Origin: Mycobacterium arosiense ATCC BAA-1401 = DSM 45069
GTDB lineage: Bacteria; Actinomycetota; Actinomycetes; Mycobacteriales; Mycobacteriaceae
DNA length: 64,000 nt
Reading direction: 5' to 3'
NCBI RefSeq assembly: GCF_002086125.1
Contig: NZ_MVHG01000015.1
Span: forward strand, 1 to 64,000
Positions 30,226 through 39,516 of the stretch are shown here, piece after piece. Positions within the stretch are counted from its first letter, which is position 1. Each line of letters begins with the position of its first letter. Position numbers and translations under genes: made by a program. The notes beneath the pieces were generated by a model, which did no database searches, was not told the origin of the DNA, and worked only from the letters and a program-made list of their open reading frames with translations.

Positions 30226-31133
30226 TGTGAGCCCACCCGGATTGAGAACTGCGCGACGGCGGGTTCGCCCGGCCGCGCGCAGCGGTAGCCGCCCCGGCGC
30301 AGCGCGTCGGTCGGTGCGGTCATCGGCTCGAAGCAAACGATCGTCTTCGTGGGGTCGTCGGGTGCCGGCGCGAAAATCTGCGCCGCCGGATAGCCCCGCT
30401 CGAAACGCACCTCGACGCGTCGTCCGCCACCGGACACCGCGAATACCGCGCCTTCGGCCACCTGGTCGTAGGCATCGTCGAACGTGTTGTTGCCCAACGC
30501 CTCTCGCCGCGCCGGCTGCAGCTCGGAATCGCCGGTGGGCAGTCCGGTGTCGTCGAGGCCCAGATGCCCCAACGGCGGGGTCTCGATGACCCAGTCGGCC
30601 CGCGGGGCGTCGGGCAGTTGCAGGTAGGGGTGAAAGCCGAAGCACAGCGGCACCGCCCGGTCGGCGCTGGCTCTCACCGTGGTCCGAATCGTCAGCGTCC
30701 GCTCGGCCAGCCGCACTGCGACCGTCAGCACATGTGGATATGGGAAGCTGGCCAGCAATCGGGGATCGGCACCGTAATCCAGTTCGGCGGTCAGCTCGCT
30801 GTCGGTCTCGGCCGTCACCCGCCAGCCGGGGTAGGCGGCCAGGACGCCGTGGATGGGCAGCCCGTTGGGGTCGGCGCGCACACCGTTTTCTCCCGGCGTC
30901 AGGGTCACCGTCGCGTCCTGGGCGGTATAGGTGTTCGCGCCCAACCGATTCGCCCACGGGTACAGAATCGGGATCCCCATCGTCTTGCCGTCGCAGACGT
31001 AGGCGTCCAGGCCGCGGCGCTGGCCCAGCAGCTCCACACCGGCGTCGCGCAGCGACGTGCCGACCATCCCCGCCTCGGGAACGAACTGGGCAACCACCGG
31101 CGATGCGGGATCGCGCAGCGTGACGACGTGCAT
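30222..31133 (-). CDS. Aldose 1-epimerase family protein
   Basis: 303-aa galactose-mutarotase-like beta-sandwich protein. Conserved features: YPWANRLGANTY near 65-76, LPIHGVLAAYPGW with the catalytic-type His near 97, CFGFHPYLQLP with the second His near 166, and a late acidic residue in the IVCFEPMTAP segment near 275. It may interconvert sugar anomers or sugar-phosphate anomers. ATG at 31133 has GGAGGT five bases upstream. It follows the flavohaemoglobin-type gene by two bases on the same strand, so they are co-transcribed. Confidence 0.82.
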   Translation of the reverse strand: MHVVTLRDPASPVVAQFVPEAGMVGTSLRDAGVELLGQRRGLDAYVCDGKTMGIPILYPWANRLGANTYTAQDATVTLTPGENGVRADPNGLPIHGVLAAYPGWRVTAETDSELTAELDYGADPRLLASFPYPHVLTVAVRLAERTLTIRTTVRASADRAVPLCFGFHPYLQLPDAPRADWVIETPPLGHLGLDDTGLPTGDSELQPARREALGNNTFDDAYDQVAEGAVFAVSGGGRRVEVRFERGYPAAQIFAPAPDDPTKTIVCFEPMTAPTDALRRGGYRCARPGEPAVAQFSIRVGSQ

Positions 31134-31135
31134 GG

Positions 31136-32305
31136 TTACCTCCATAGCGGGTCGTGCGCAATGCGTTCGGGCGGAGCCCCTTTGGCGATGAGGGCGGCCT
31201 TGGTGGCGCTGACCATCGCCGGCCCGCCGCAGACCAGGATCTGCCGGTCGCCCCAGCCGCCGTACTTGGTGACCACGTCGGGCAGCCGCCCGATCTGGTG
31301 CACGTGCAGGCCACGCGGCGGCGTGACGTCGGGATAGTCCGCGGCCCACGCCGGGTCGCTGCTGTACTCCGAGACGGGGGAGACCGACAGCCACGGGTTG
31401 TGCGAGGCGACCTGCCACAGGGTCGGCAAATCGTAGAGTTCGCAACGGTATCGGGCGCCGAAGAACAGATGGATGCGCGGGTTCACCGCGAACCGGGCCA
31501 GGTCCATGATCAGCGCCCGCAGCGGCGCCAGGCCCGTGCTGCCGGCGACCATCAGCACGTCGCCCCCCTCGCGGTCGACCCGCAGACCGCCGTGCGGGCT
31601 GGACAGCCGCCACCGGTCGCCGACGCGGGTTTCGCCGACGATCGCGGTGCTGACCAAGCCGCCGGGGACCAGGCGGACGTGAAACTCGATCCCGCCGCCC
31701 GGGTCGGCCGGAATGGCGGGGCTCAAATACCGCCAGCGGTGCGGACACTGGGGCACGTGGACGTTGACGTACTGGCCGGGGTGGTAGTGCATCGGCTGAT
31801 CGAGTTGCAGCCGCACCACCACCAGGTCTCGCGACACCCGCAGGTGCTCGATCACGGTGCCGTCCCACCAGGCGGGGCCCTCCTCGGCGTCCGCGGCCCC
31901 GCTCATCACCCCGGTGATCAGGTTCAGCGACTGCTGGGCCGCCGCTTCGACGGAGTCGGTCCATTCCGCGCCCACGTGCGCGCGCAGCGTCGAGAGCAAC
32001 GCGCGCCGCAGGGTCTCGTAATGCGCCGGCAGCACACCGTATTTGCGGTGATCGCGGCCGAGTTGAGCCAGGAAGGCCACCGGCTCCTGCGCGCGCCGCG
32101 CGACCAGTTCCCCATACACCCAGTGCAGCGCATGGCCGAAAGCGAGCCGCTGAGCGGACATTTCGGGCGGGAACAGATCGCGCACCGAGCCGTCGAGGGC
32201 GAACCACTGGGTGTAGAAGCGGTGGACGAGCGCGGCGGCATCACCGGCCGGGTCCGCGAAAGCGTCACGCAGCACCCGCAGCGCTTCGGCGTCCTCCAGG
32301 CTCAC
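31136..32305 (-). CDS. Type II flavohaemoglobin-like protein (Rv0385 homologue)
   Basis: 389 aa: a globin-like domain (1-140) with proximal His in GRDHRKYGV near 84, a FAD-binding ferredoxin-reductase domain with RWRYLSPAIP near 192, and an NAD(P)-binding domain with GSTGLAPLRALIMD near 255 and LVCGGPAM near 352. The globin pocket diverges from NO-detoxifying flavohaemoglobins, as in the M. tuberculosis Rv0385 group, which was reported to oxidise D-lactate rather than NO. Operon with the epimerase gene. Confidence 0.85.
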   Translation of the reverse strand: MSLEDAEALRVLRDAFADPAGDAAALVHRFYTQWFALDGSVRDLFPPEMSAQRLAFGHALHWVYGELVARRAQEPVAFLAQLGRDHRKYGVLPAHYETLRRALLSTLRAHVGAEWTDSVEAAAQQSLNLITGVMSGAADAEEGPAWWDGTVIEHLRVSRDLVVVRLQLDQPMHYHPGQYVNVHVPQCPHRWRYLSPAIPADPGGGIEFHVRLVPGGLVSTAIVGETRVGDRWRLSSPHGGLRVDREGGDVLMVAGSTGLAPLRALIMDLARFAVNPRIHLFFGARYRCELYDLPTLWQVASHNPWLSVSPVSEYSSDPAWAADYPDVTPPRGLHVHQIGRLPDVVTKYGGWGDRQILVCGGPAMVSATKAALIAKGAPPERIAHDPLWR

Positions 32306-32334
32306 GGGCCCTGATTCTAGGCTCGGCCGCCTAC

Positions 32335-32781
32335 TCAGCCCTGTCGGACGACGTTGGCCGTCCCGACGTTGGCGGTCTTGGGTGAACCCCAGTGATAGAG
32401 AACGACGTTGCCGTTACCCGACGCGCTGGCCGCGTCGGTGCTGTCGACCGCGACGTGGTTGGCGCTGCCGGAGACGCTGACGCTGGTGCAGTGCCCGGTC
32501 AGGGTGATCGTGTTCCGCGCTCCGCTCACCGACAGGTAACCGGCATGGCAGGGAAGCGTCTTCGTCATACCCGTCCCGCTGACCTGCAGCGTCCCCGCCT
32601 CCGGCACCGTCGATGGGCTGCTCCCGGTGAGATCGGTTCGCACCCCGACGGCGAGCAGGCCGGCGTACGCGAGCGCCGCGGCTACGGCGACCAGCCACAG
32701 GCCCGGTAGGCCGCCGCTGCGCTGCGGCCGTGTCTGCGCGTCGGGGTCGGCTTGATCGGGGCGCTGCATCGTCTGCGTCAT
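32335..32781 (-). CDS. DUF3060 membrane-anchored protein
   Basis: 148 aa from ATG at 32781. A short polar N-terminus and one membrane segment (LWLVAVAAALAYAGLLAVGV) lead to an extracytoplasmic repeat domain: GTLQVSGTGMTKTLPC, YLSVSGARNTITLTGHC and SVSVSGSANHVAVDST are successive DUF3060 beta-strand repeats with two Cys. The function is unknown. It is divergent from clpB and shares its regulatory region. Confidence 0.75.
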   Translation of the reverse strand: MTQTMQRPDQADPDAQTRPQRSGGLPGLWLVAVAAALAYAGLLAVGVRTDLTGSSPSTVPEAGTLQVSGTGMTKTLPCHAGYLSVSGARNTITLTGHCTSVSVSGSANHVAVDSTDAASASGNGNVVLYHWGSPKTANVGTANVVRQG

Positions 32782-32827
32782 CGATTCGGGGGTACCCCCT
32801 ACGCCGTAGTGCTCAAAACTCGATAGA

Positions 32828-32848
32828 GTTGAGCGGAACAGACTCAAC
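32828..32848. promoter_or_regulatory. HspR-type inverted repeat upstream of clpB
   Basis: GTTGAGC, seven bases, then ACTCAAC is a near-perfect HAIR element about 65 bases before the clpB GTG. It matches the sites before dnaK, so one repressor, HspR, should control both loci. An additional CTCAA/TTGAG dyad overlaps its left side (32812-32833). Confidence 0.8.
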
Positions 32849-32860
32849 ATTGACGACGTT
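32835..32860 (+). promoter_or_regulatory. SigH-like promoter for clpB
   Basis: GGAACA (32835-32840) and GTT (32858-32860), 17 bases apart, match the heat- and oxidative-stress sigma factor SigH pattern (GGAACA, 16-20 bases, GTT). The -35 element lies within the HAIR site, which would combine HspR repression with SigH activation, as known for clpB in M. tuberculosis. Confidence 0.45.
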
Positions 32861-32913
32861 GAACTAACCGACAAGCATTTTTGCCAACCCTTCGTATTCG
32901 AACGGAGCTCGTC

Positions 32914-35460
32914 GTGGACTCTTTCAACCCGACCACCAAGACCCAAGCGGCGCTGACCTCGGCGCTGCAGGCGGCCTCGGCCGCCGGTAACCCCGAGATC
33001 CGGCCCGCGCACCTGCTGATGGCGCTGCTGACGCAGACCGACGGCATCGCCGCGCCCCTACTGGAGGCCGTCGGCGTCGACCCGGCCACCATTCGCGCCG
33101 AAACCGAGCGGGTGCTCGAGCGGCTGCCGCAGGCCAGCGGCGCCAGCTCGCAACCGCAGCTGTCGCGCGAGTCGCTGGCCGCCGTCACCACCGCCCAGCA
33201 GCTGGCCACCGAGATGAACGACGAATACGTCTCGACCGAGCACCTGCTGGTCGGCCTGGCCACCGGCGATTCCGACGTCGCCAAGCTGTTGACGGGCCAC
33301 GGTGCCTCGCCCCAGGCGCTGCGCGAGGGCTTCGTCAAGGTGCGCGGCAGCGCCCGGGTCACCAGCCCGGAGCCGGAGGCCACCTATCAGGCGCTGGAGA
33401 AGTACTCCACCGACCTGACGGCGCGGGCCCGCGAGGGCAAACTCGATCCGGTTATCGGGCGCGACAACGAGATTCGCCGCGTCGTGCAGGTGCTGAGCCG
33501 GCGCACCAAGAACAACCCGGTGCTCATCGGCGAGCCCGGCGTCGGCAAGACCGCAATCGTGGAGGGCCTGGCCCAGCGCATCGTCGCCGGCGACGTGCCC
33601 GAGAGCCTGCGCGACAAGACCGTCATCAGCCTGGACCTGGGATCGATGGTGGCCGGCGCAAAGTACCGCGGCGAGTTCGAGGAACGGCTCAAGGCGGTCC
33701 TCGACGACATCAAAAACTCCGCCGGGCAGATCATCACCTTCATCGACGAGCTGCACACCATCGTCGGCGCCGGCGCGACCGGCGAGGGCGCGATGGACGC
33801 CGGCAACATGATCAAGCCGATGCTGGCCCGCGGGGAGCTGCGCCTGGTCGGCGCCACCACCCTCGACGAGTACCGCAAGTACATCGAGAAGGACGCCGCG
33901 CTGGAGCGCCGCTTCCAGCAGGTGCTGGTCGGCGAGCCCTCGGTGGAGGACACCGTCGGCATCCTGCGCGGACTCAAGGACCGCTACGAGGTGCATCACG
34001 GCGTGCGCATCACCGACTCGGCCCTGGTGGCCGCGGCGACGCTGTCCGACCGCTACATCACCGCGCGCTTCCTGCCGGACAAGGCCATCGACCTGGTCGA
34101 CGAGGCCGCCAGCCGGCTGAAGATGGAGATCGACTCCCGGCCCGTCGAGATCGACGAGGTCGAGCGATTGGTGCGCCGCCTCGAGATCGAGGAGATGGCG
34201 TTGGCCAAAGAGGAGGACGAGGCGTCCAAGGAGCGGCTGGAGAAGCTGCGCTCGGAGCTGGCCGACCAGAAGGAGAAGCTGGCCGAGCTCACCACCCGGT
34301 GGCAGAACGAGAAGAACGCCATCGACGTGGTTCGCGAGCTCAAGGAACAGCTGGAGGTGCTGCGCGGGGAGTCCGAGCGCGCCGAGCGCGACGGCGACCT
34401 GGCCAAGGCCGCCGAGCTGCGGTACGGGCGCATCCCGGAGGTGGAGAAGAAACTCGACGCCGCGCTGCCGCAGGCCGAGGCTCGCGAGAACGTGATGCTC
34501 AAGGAGGAGGTCGGCCCCGACGACATCGCCGAGGTGGTGTCCGCGTGGACCGGAATCCCGGCCGGACGCATGCTCGAGGGTGAGACCGCCAAGCTGCTGC
34601 GCATGGAAGACGAGCTGGGTCAGCGCGTCGTCGGCCAGAAGAAGGCCGTGACGGCCGTCTCCGACGCCGTGCGGCGTTCGCGGGCCGGCGTCGCCGACCC
34701 CAACCGGCCCACCGGGTCGTTCATGTTCCTCGGGCCGACCGGTGTCGGGAAGACCGAGCTGGCCAAGGCGCTGGCGGAGTTTTTGTTCGACGACGAACGC
34801 GCGATGGTCCGCATCGACATGAGCGAATACGGCGAAAAGCATTCGGTGGCCCGGCTGGTGGGCGCCCCGCCCGGGTACGTCGGCTACGACCAGGGCGGCC
34901 AACTGACCGAGGCGGTGCGGCGGCGGCCGTACACGGTGATCCTGTTCGACGAGATCGAAAAGGCGCACCCGGACGTGTTCGACGTGCTGCTGCAGGTGCT
35001 CGACGAGGGCCGGCTGACCGACGGGCAGGGCCGCACCGTCGACTTCCGCAACACCATCCTGATCCTGACGTCCAACCTCGGATCGGGCGGCGACGAGGAC
35101 ATGGTGATGGCGGCGGTGCGCTCGGCGTTCAAACCGGAGTTCATCAACCGGCTCGACGACGTGATCATCTTCGACGGCCTTGAACCCGGCGAGCTGGTGC
35201 AGATCGTCGACATCCAGCTGGCCCAGCTGCAAAAGCGGCTGGCCCAGCGCCGCCTCACCCTGCAGGTGTCGCTGCCGGCCAAGCAGTGGCTGGCCCACCG
35301 CGGGTTCGACCCGGTCTACGGCGCGCGGCCGTTGCGCCGACTGGTGCAGCAGGCCATCGGTGACCAGCTGGCCAAGATGCTGTTGGCCGGCGACGTGCAC
35401 GACGGCGACACCGTTCCGGTGAACGTCAGCCCCGATGGCGACTCGCTGATTCTGGGCTGA
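32914..35460 (+). CDS. clpB: ATP-dependent disaggregase ClpB
   Basis: Hexameric Hsp100 that extracts proteins from aggregates with DnaK/DnaJ/GrpE. 848 aa, the same length as the M. tuberculosis protein. N-domain with Clp repeats, AAA-1 Walker A GEPGVGKT near 206 with arginine-finger region [14 protein letters not shown], the coiled-coil middle domain rich in Glu/Lys/Leu near 400-520, AAA-2 Walker A GPTGVGKT near 607 and pore loop [14 protein letters not shown] at 32914 has GGAG eight bases upstream and starts the conserved [14 protein letters not shown]. Confidence 0.98.
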   Translation: MDSFNPTTKTQAALTSALQAASAAGNPEIRPAHLLMALLTQTDGIAAPLLEAVGVDPATIRAETERVLERLPQASGASSQPQLSRESLAAVTTAQQLATEMNDEYVSTEHLLVGLATGDSDVAKLLTGHGASPQALREGFVKVRGSARVTSPEPEATYQALEKYSTDLTARAREGKLDPVIGRDNEIRRVVQVLSRRTKNNPVLIGEPGVGKTAIVEGLAQRIVAGDVPESLRDKTVISLDLGSMVAGAKYRGEFEERLKAVLDDIKNSAGQIITFIDELHTIVGAGATGEGAMDAGNMIKPMLARGELRLVGATTLDEYRKYIEKDAALERRFQQVLVGEPSVEDTVGILRGLKDRYEVHHGVRITDSALVAAATLSDRYITARFLPDKAIDLVDEAASRLKMEIDSRPVEIDEVERLVRRLEIEEMALAKEEDEASKERLEKLRSELADQKEKLAELTTRWQNEKNAIDVVRELKEQLEVLRGESERAERDGDLAKAAELRYGRIPEVEKKLDAALPQAEARENVMLKEEVGPDDIAEVVSAWTGIPAGRMLEGETAKLLRMEDELGQRVVGQKKAVTAVSDAVRRSRAGVADPNRPTGSFMFLGPTGVGKTELAKALAEFLFDDERAMVRIDMSEYGEKHSVARLVGAPPGYVGYDQGGQLTEAVRRRPYTVILFDEIEKAHPDVFDVLLQVLDEGRLTDGQGRTVDFRNTILILTSNLGSGGDEDMVMAAVRSAFKPEFINRLDDVIIFDGLEPGELVQIVDIQLAQLQKRLAQRRLTLQVSLPAKQWLAHRGFDPVYGARPLRRLVQQAIGDQLAKMLLAGDVHDGDTVPVNVSPDGDSLILG

Positions 35461-35564
35461 CCGACGTGCGGGGTCCGTCCCACGCCGGGGTGCTTCGTCC
35501 TGTAACTGGGTTGTGACCAGCCGGACTTCTTTATTCCGGGCCAATAGCAGATACCCTGTGTGGG

Positions 35565-36446
35565 ATGGTCCCCCTCTGGTTCACGCTCTCCGCGCTGTGC
35601 TTTGTCGGCGCGGGGGTGTTGCTGTACGTCGACATCGATCGGCGGCGCGGGCGCAGCAGGCGACGCAAGTCGTGGGCGCGATCGCACGGCTTCGACTACG
35701 AGCCTGAATCAACCGACATCCTCAAACGCTGGAAGCGCGGCGTGATGTCGACGGTGGGCGACGTCGCCGCCCAAAACGTGGTGCTGGGTCAGATCCGCGG
35801 CGAGGCCGTCTACATCTTCGACCTCGAAGAGGTCGCCACCGTCATCGCGCTGCACCGCAAGGTGGGCACCAACGTCGTGGTGGACCTGCGGCTCAAGGGA
35901 CTCAAAGAGCCGCGGGAAAGCGACATCTGGCTGTTGGGGGCGATCGGGCCGCGAATGGTGTACTCCACCAACCTCGATGCCGCCCGCCGGGCCTGCGACC
36001 GCCGGATGGTCACCTTCGCGCACACCGCGCCGGACAGCGCCGAGATCATGTGGAACGAGCAGAACTGGACGCTGGTGGCCATGCCGATCACCAGCACGCG
36101 CACCGAGTGGGACGAGGGCCTGCGCACGGTGCGCCAGTTCAACGATCTGTTGCGGGTGCTGCCGCCGCTGCCGGAGGAGGCCCCGCAGGAGACGGGTGCG
36201 CCGTCCGGGCTGCGCAACGCCTCGCCCAGCCGGCCGTTGGCGCCCGCGGGCCGCGCGGAGCTACCGCCCCGGCGCCCGCAGCAGGATGTGACCGGGCTGC
36301 TCGGCCCGGAACCGCAGCCGGGTCGCCGCGCCGCCGAGCCGCCGCGCCGCGACCAGCCCCGGCGACCCGATGGGCGTTCGGAAACCGTCCGCCGCCCACC
36401 GCCGGCCGGGCGCAACGGCCAGCAGGCCAGCAACTACCAGCGCTGA
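35565..36446 (+). CDS. ttfA: Trehalose monomycolate transport factor A (Rv0383c homologue)
   Basis: Accessory factor of the MmpL3 mycolate flippase, needed for trehalose monomycolate transport (known for Rv0383c/MSMEG_0736). 293 aa: one N-terminal membrane helix (LWFTLSALCFVGAGVLLYV, about 4-22), a basic stretch, a soluble cytoplasmic domain (RKVGTNVVVDLRLKGLKEPR, WLLGAIGPRMVYSTNLDAAR) and a disordered Pro/Arg-rich tail from about 200. It follows clpB by about 100 bases on the same strand. Confidence 0.85.
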   Translation: MVPLWFTLSALCFVGAGVLLYVDIDRRRGRSRRRKSWARSHGFDYEPESTDILKRWKRGVMSTVGDVAAQNVVLGQIRGEAVYIFDLEEVATVIALHRKVGTNVVVDLRLKGLKEPRESDIWLLGAIGPRMVYSTNLDAARRACDRRMVTFAHTAPDSAEIMWNEQNWTLVAMPITSTRTEWDEGLRTVRQFNDLLRVLPPLPEEAPQETGAPSGLRNASPSRPLAPAGRAELPPRRPQQDVTGLLGPEPQPGRRAAEPPRRDQPRRPDGRSETVRRPPPAGRNGQQASNYQR

Positions 36447-36503
36447 CGGCGGGCCCCGGGTAGCCACAGGGCCGGCGCGACCGCCGTCATTAGGATGTCG
36501 CTC

Positions 36504-37280
36504 ATGCCTCGACCCGTAGCCCTGATCACCGGGCCTACGTCCGGAATCGGCGCCGGGTTCGCGCGACGCTACGCGCACGACGGCTACGACCTGGTCCTGG
36601 TCGCCCGCGATGTCGACCGCCTGACCAGGTTGTCCGAGGAACTGCGGAAGCACGACGGCTCCGTCGAAATCCTGCCCGCCGACCTGGCCGATGCCGCCGG
36701 CCGTCAGCGGGTCTGCGACCGGATCGCCGCCGGGGGCGTGCGGGTCCTGGTCAACAACGCCGGCTTCGGCACATCCGGGGACTTCTGGTCCGCCGATCCC
36801 GCGCTGTTGCAATCCCAGCTCGACGTCAACGTCACCGCGGTGATGCACCTGACCCGCGCGGCGCTGCCGGCCATGCTCGAGGCCGGCGAGGGCACCGTCA
36901 TCAACATCGCCAGCATCGCGGGGCTGGTACCCGGGCGCGGGTCGACGTACTCGGCGTCCAAAGCGTGGGTGATCTCGTTCAGCGAGGGCCTGTCCGTGGG
37001 CCTGCAGGGCACCGGGGTTTCCGTGCACGCCGTGTGCCCGGGCTACGTGCACACCGAATTTCACCACCGCGCCGGGATCGACATGGCCAGGTCGCCGTCG
37101 TTCATGTGGCTCGAGGTCGACGATGTGGTCGGCCAGAGCCTGGCCGATATCGCCCGCGGCAAGGTGATCAGCATCCCGGGCCTGCAGTACAAGGCCATCG
37201 TCGCCGCCGAACGTCTGATGCCGCGGTCCCTGATGCGGGCCCTCACCAAACGAATCGGGAGTGGCCGTGGCCGGACCTGA
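36504..37280 (+). CDS. Short-chain dehydrogenase/reductase
   Basis: 258-aa classical SDR: cofactor motif TGPTSGIGAGFARRY (TGxxxGIG), VNNAGFGTSGDF, the catalytic Ser in NIASIAGLVPG and YSASK active-site Tyr/Lys near 150-155. The loop LVLVARDVDRL suggests NADP preference. ATG at 36504 has AGGA eight bases upstream; ATG at 36495 would add three residues. Its end overlaps the start of pyrE by 14 bases. Substrate unknown. Confidence 0.85.
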   Translation: MPRPVALITGPTSGIGAGFARRYAHDGYDLVLVARDVDRLTRLSEELRKHDGSVEILPADLADAAGRQRVCDRIAAGGVRVLVNNAGFGTSGDFWSADPALLQSQLDVNVTAVMHLTRAALPAMLEAGEGTVINIASIAGLVPGRGSTYSASKAWVISFSEGLSVGLQGTGVSVHAVCPGYVHTEFHHRAGIDMARSPSFMWLEVDDVVGQSLADIARGKVISIPGLQYKAIVAAERLMPRSLMRALTKRIGSGRGRT

Positions 37281-37806
37281 CCGCGAAGAGCTGGCCGAGT
37301 TGGTAAAACGCCTTTCGGTCGTGCACGGGCGGGTCACGCTGTCCTCCGGCAAGGAGGCCGATTACTACGTCGACCTACGCCGGGCCACCCTGCACCACCG
37401 CGCCTCGGCACTGATCGGCACGCTGATGCGCGAACTGACCAGCGACTGGGACTATGCGGTGGTCGGCGGCCTGACGTTGGGCGCGGACCCGGTGGCCACC
37501 GCCGTCATGCACGCGCCGGGCCGGCCGATCGACGCCTTCGTCGTGCGCAAGTCCGCCAAAACCCATGGGCTGCAACGACTTATCGAAGGTTCCGAGGTCT
37601 CCGGCAAGCGGGTGTTGGTGGTCGAGGACACCAGCACCACCGGCAACTCGGCCCTCACCGCGGTGCGTGCCGTGCAGGAGGCCGGCGGCGATGTGGTGGG
37701 GGTGGCCACCGTGGTGGACCGGGCCACCGGCGCCGCCGAGGCCATTGAGGCCGAGGGGCTGCCCTACCGAAGCGTGCTCGGGCTCGCGGATCTGGGGCTG
37801 AGCTAG
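37267..37806 (+). CDS. pyrE: Orotate phosphoribosyltransferase
   Basis: Transfers phosphoribose from PRPP to orotate in pyrimidine synthesis. 179 aa, identical in length to Rv0382c. Conserved LSSGKEADYYVDLRR near 26-40, ADPVATA, VVRKSAKTHG with the catalytic Lys, and the PRPP loop VLVVEDTSTTGNSALTA near 116-132. GTG at 37267 gives the family start MAGPDREELAEL; GTG at 37261 is possible. Confidence 0.95.
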   Translation: MAGPDREELAELVKRLSVVHGRVTLSSGKEADYYVDLRRATLHHRASALIGTLMRELTSDWDYAVVGGLTLGADPVATAVMHAPGRPIDAFVVRKSAKTHGLQRLIEGSEVSGKRVLVVEDTSTTGNSALTAVRAVQEAGGDVVGVATVVDRATGAAEAIEAEGLPYRSVLGLADLGLS

Positions 37807-37908
37807 TTGCCGGCGCGTCATCGTAGCCATTTCGTCAGTACCTTCCGGCGGGCAAGGCCGCGCCGCGGGTGGCCGGTCTGCCTTGCTTCGACCCCGAGCC
37901 GCTGAATC

Positions 37909-38820
37909 ATGCGTACCGCCCTTGCGATCCTCGCGTGCGTGGTGGCCTGCCTGGCCGGCTGCTCGTCGTCCAGCCGGCCCGTGCGTCCGTACGGCGCCCA
38001 GGGCGCGCGACTCGGCGAGTCGCTGGCCCTGCTGGGCTGGAACATGTCGGTGTCAAATCTGCGCTGGGACGGCGACTACGTGCTGGTCGACGTCGACGCC
38101 AGTGTCGCGTCCGCCAAGGACGCGCAAGCTCCGCACGCCAAACCCGAGGACATCCGCTTCGGGCTCTACGGCGCGCTGGCCCACCCCATGGAGACCGCCG
38201 GCCTGGGCAGCTGTGACAGCGCGAAGACCGGTGTGCGTGACGCGCCCGCCCCGCTCTCGGCGCCCCGCGACCGGCTCACCGGCACGATTTGCCTTGGGCC
38301 GCTGCAGGATCGAAGCCAGGTGCGCGGGGTCTACGGCTACTCGCCGCGCGACCGGATCCCGAACAGCTCGTCGGCCTACCCGGTCGCCTTCCCCGTGGGG
38401 TTGCTGCCCACGAATCCCAACGACAGCGGCGGGCTCGCCGTCAAGACCGCCAGTCTGTCGGCATGGCGCGCCGACGGCACGCCGGTGACCAAGATGCAGC
38501 TGGGCGATCCGGGAGCGTTCACCGGCAGCGGCTACATGCTGCTGGGGTTGGAAGCCACCGCCGTCGCGGCCCGCTACCGCGACGAGTCCGCCGCGCGCGG
38601 CGGCCCGATGATGCTGCTGGCCTCTCCGACCCTGCCCGCCCCGGGGCTGAACCCGGCCTGCTCGACCTATGGGTCGTCGGTGCTGATCCTGCCCGACGCC
38701 TCGTTGGACGCGGTGCACGTCAACGCGTCGCTGTGCACCCAGGGCGAGATCAACGACGCGCTGCTGTACGCCACGCTGGCCATCGACGGCACGCACGCCG
38801 GGGTGTGGACGCTGCGATGA
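37909..38820 (+). CDS. Secreted lipoprotein (Rv0381c homologue)
   Basis: 303 aa with a signal peptide MRTALAILACVVACLAGC ending in a good lipobox (LAGC, Cys18), so a membrane-anchored exported protein. The mature part is beta-rich with Cys in GLGSCDSAKTG, GTICLGPLQD, NPACSTYGSS and NASLCTQGE, suggesting two disulfides. No known domain. It ends in ATGA overlapping the RNA methyltransferase start. Confidence 0.75.
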   Translation: MRTALAILACVVACLAGCSSSSRPVRPYGAQGARLGESLALLGWNMSVSNLRWDGDYVLVDVDASVASAKDAQAPHAKPEDIRFGLYGALAHPMETAGLGSCDSAKTGVRDAPAPLSAPRDRLTGTICLGPLQDRSQVRGVYGYSPRDRIPNSSSAYPVAFPVGLLPTNPNDSGGLAVKTASLSAWRADGTPVTKMQLGDPGAFTGSGYMLLGLEATAVAARYRDESAARGGPMMLLASPTLPAPGLNPACSTYGSSVLILPDASLDAVHVNASLCTQGEINDALLYATLAIDGTHAGVWTLR

Positions 38821-39464
38821 GCGGACCGGGGCCCACCGAGTGGGCGGCGACCCCGCCCGCCGGCGTCGGCCCGTGGCGCGGCGAGATCCCCGATGACCCG
38901 CGGTATGACCCAATCCTGTTGCGCGAGGGCGACACTCGCAACGTCGTCGACGCCTACCGGTACTGGGCCCGGGAAGCGATCATCGCCGACATCGATCGGC
39001 GCCGGCATCCCCTGCACGTCGCGATCGAGAACTTCGGCCACGACGCCAACATCGGTTCGGTGGTGCGCACCGCCAACGCCTTCGCGGTGCATACCGTGCA
39101 CATCGTGGGGCGGCGGCGGTGGAATCGGCGGGGCGCCATGGTGACCGACCGCTATCAGCGGCTGTGCCATCACGACAGCACCGCCGAGCTGCTCGACTTC
39201 GCGGCCGACGCCGGCCTGACGGTGGTGGCCGTCGACAACGTGCCGGGCGCGGCGCGCCTGGAGGAGGCCGCGCTGCCGCGCGAGTGCCTGCTGGTGTTTG
39301 GCCAGGAGGGGGCCGGCATCACCGACGACACTCGCACGGGGGCAACGCTGACGGTTTCCATCGCGCAGTTCGGCTCGACGCGCAGCATCAACGCCGGCGT
39401 CGCCGCCGGCATCGCCATGCACGCCTGGATCGAGCAGCACGCCGATCTGTCCCAGGCCTGGTGA
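38817..39464 (+). CDS. SpoU/TrmH-family RNA methyltransferase (Rv0380c homologue)
   Basis: Ribose 2'-O-methyltransferase of the SPOUT class acting on tRNA or rRNA. 215 aa with the three SpoU motifs: NFGHDANIGSVVRTANAFAV (motif 1), LLVFGQEGAGITDD (motif 2) and FGSTRSINAGVAAGIAMHAW (motif 3) forming the knotted SAM site. ATG overlaps the upstream lipoprotein stop. The N-terminal ~35 residues (GPTEWAATPPAGVGPWRGEI) extend beyond the core. The target nucleotide is unknown. Confidence 0.88.
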   Translation: MSGPGPTEWAATPPAGVGPWRGEIPDDPRYDPILLREGDTRNVVDAYRYWAREAIIADIDRRRHPLHVAIENFGHDANIGSVVRTANAFAVHTVHIVGRRRWNRRGAMVTDRYQRLCHHDSTAELLDFAADAGLTVVAVDNVPGAARLEEAALPRECLLVFGQEGAGITDDTRTGATLTVSIAQFGSTRSINAGVAAGIAMHAWIEQHADLSQAW

Positions 39465-39516
39465 GTCCTCGACGCCGTGCAGGCACGGTCAAGCGCGTGC
39501 GGCAGGATCGACAGGT

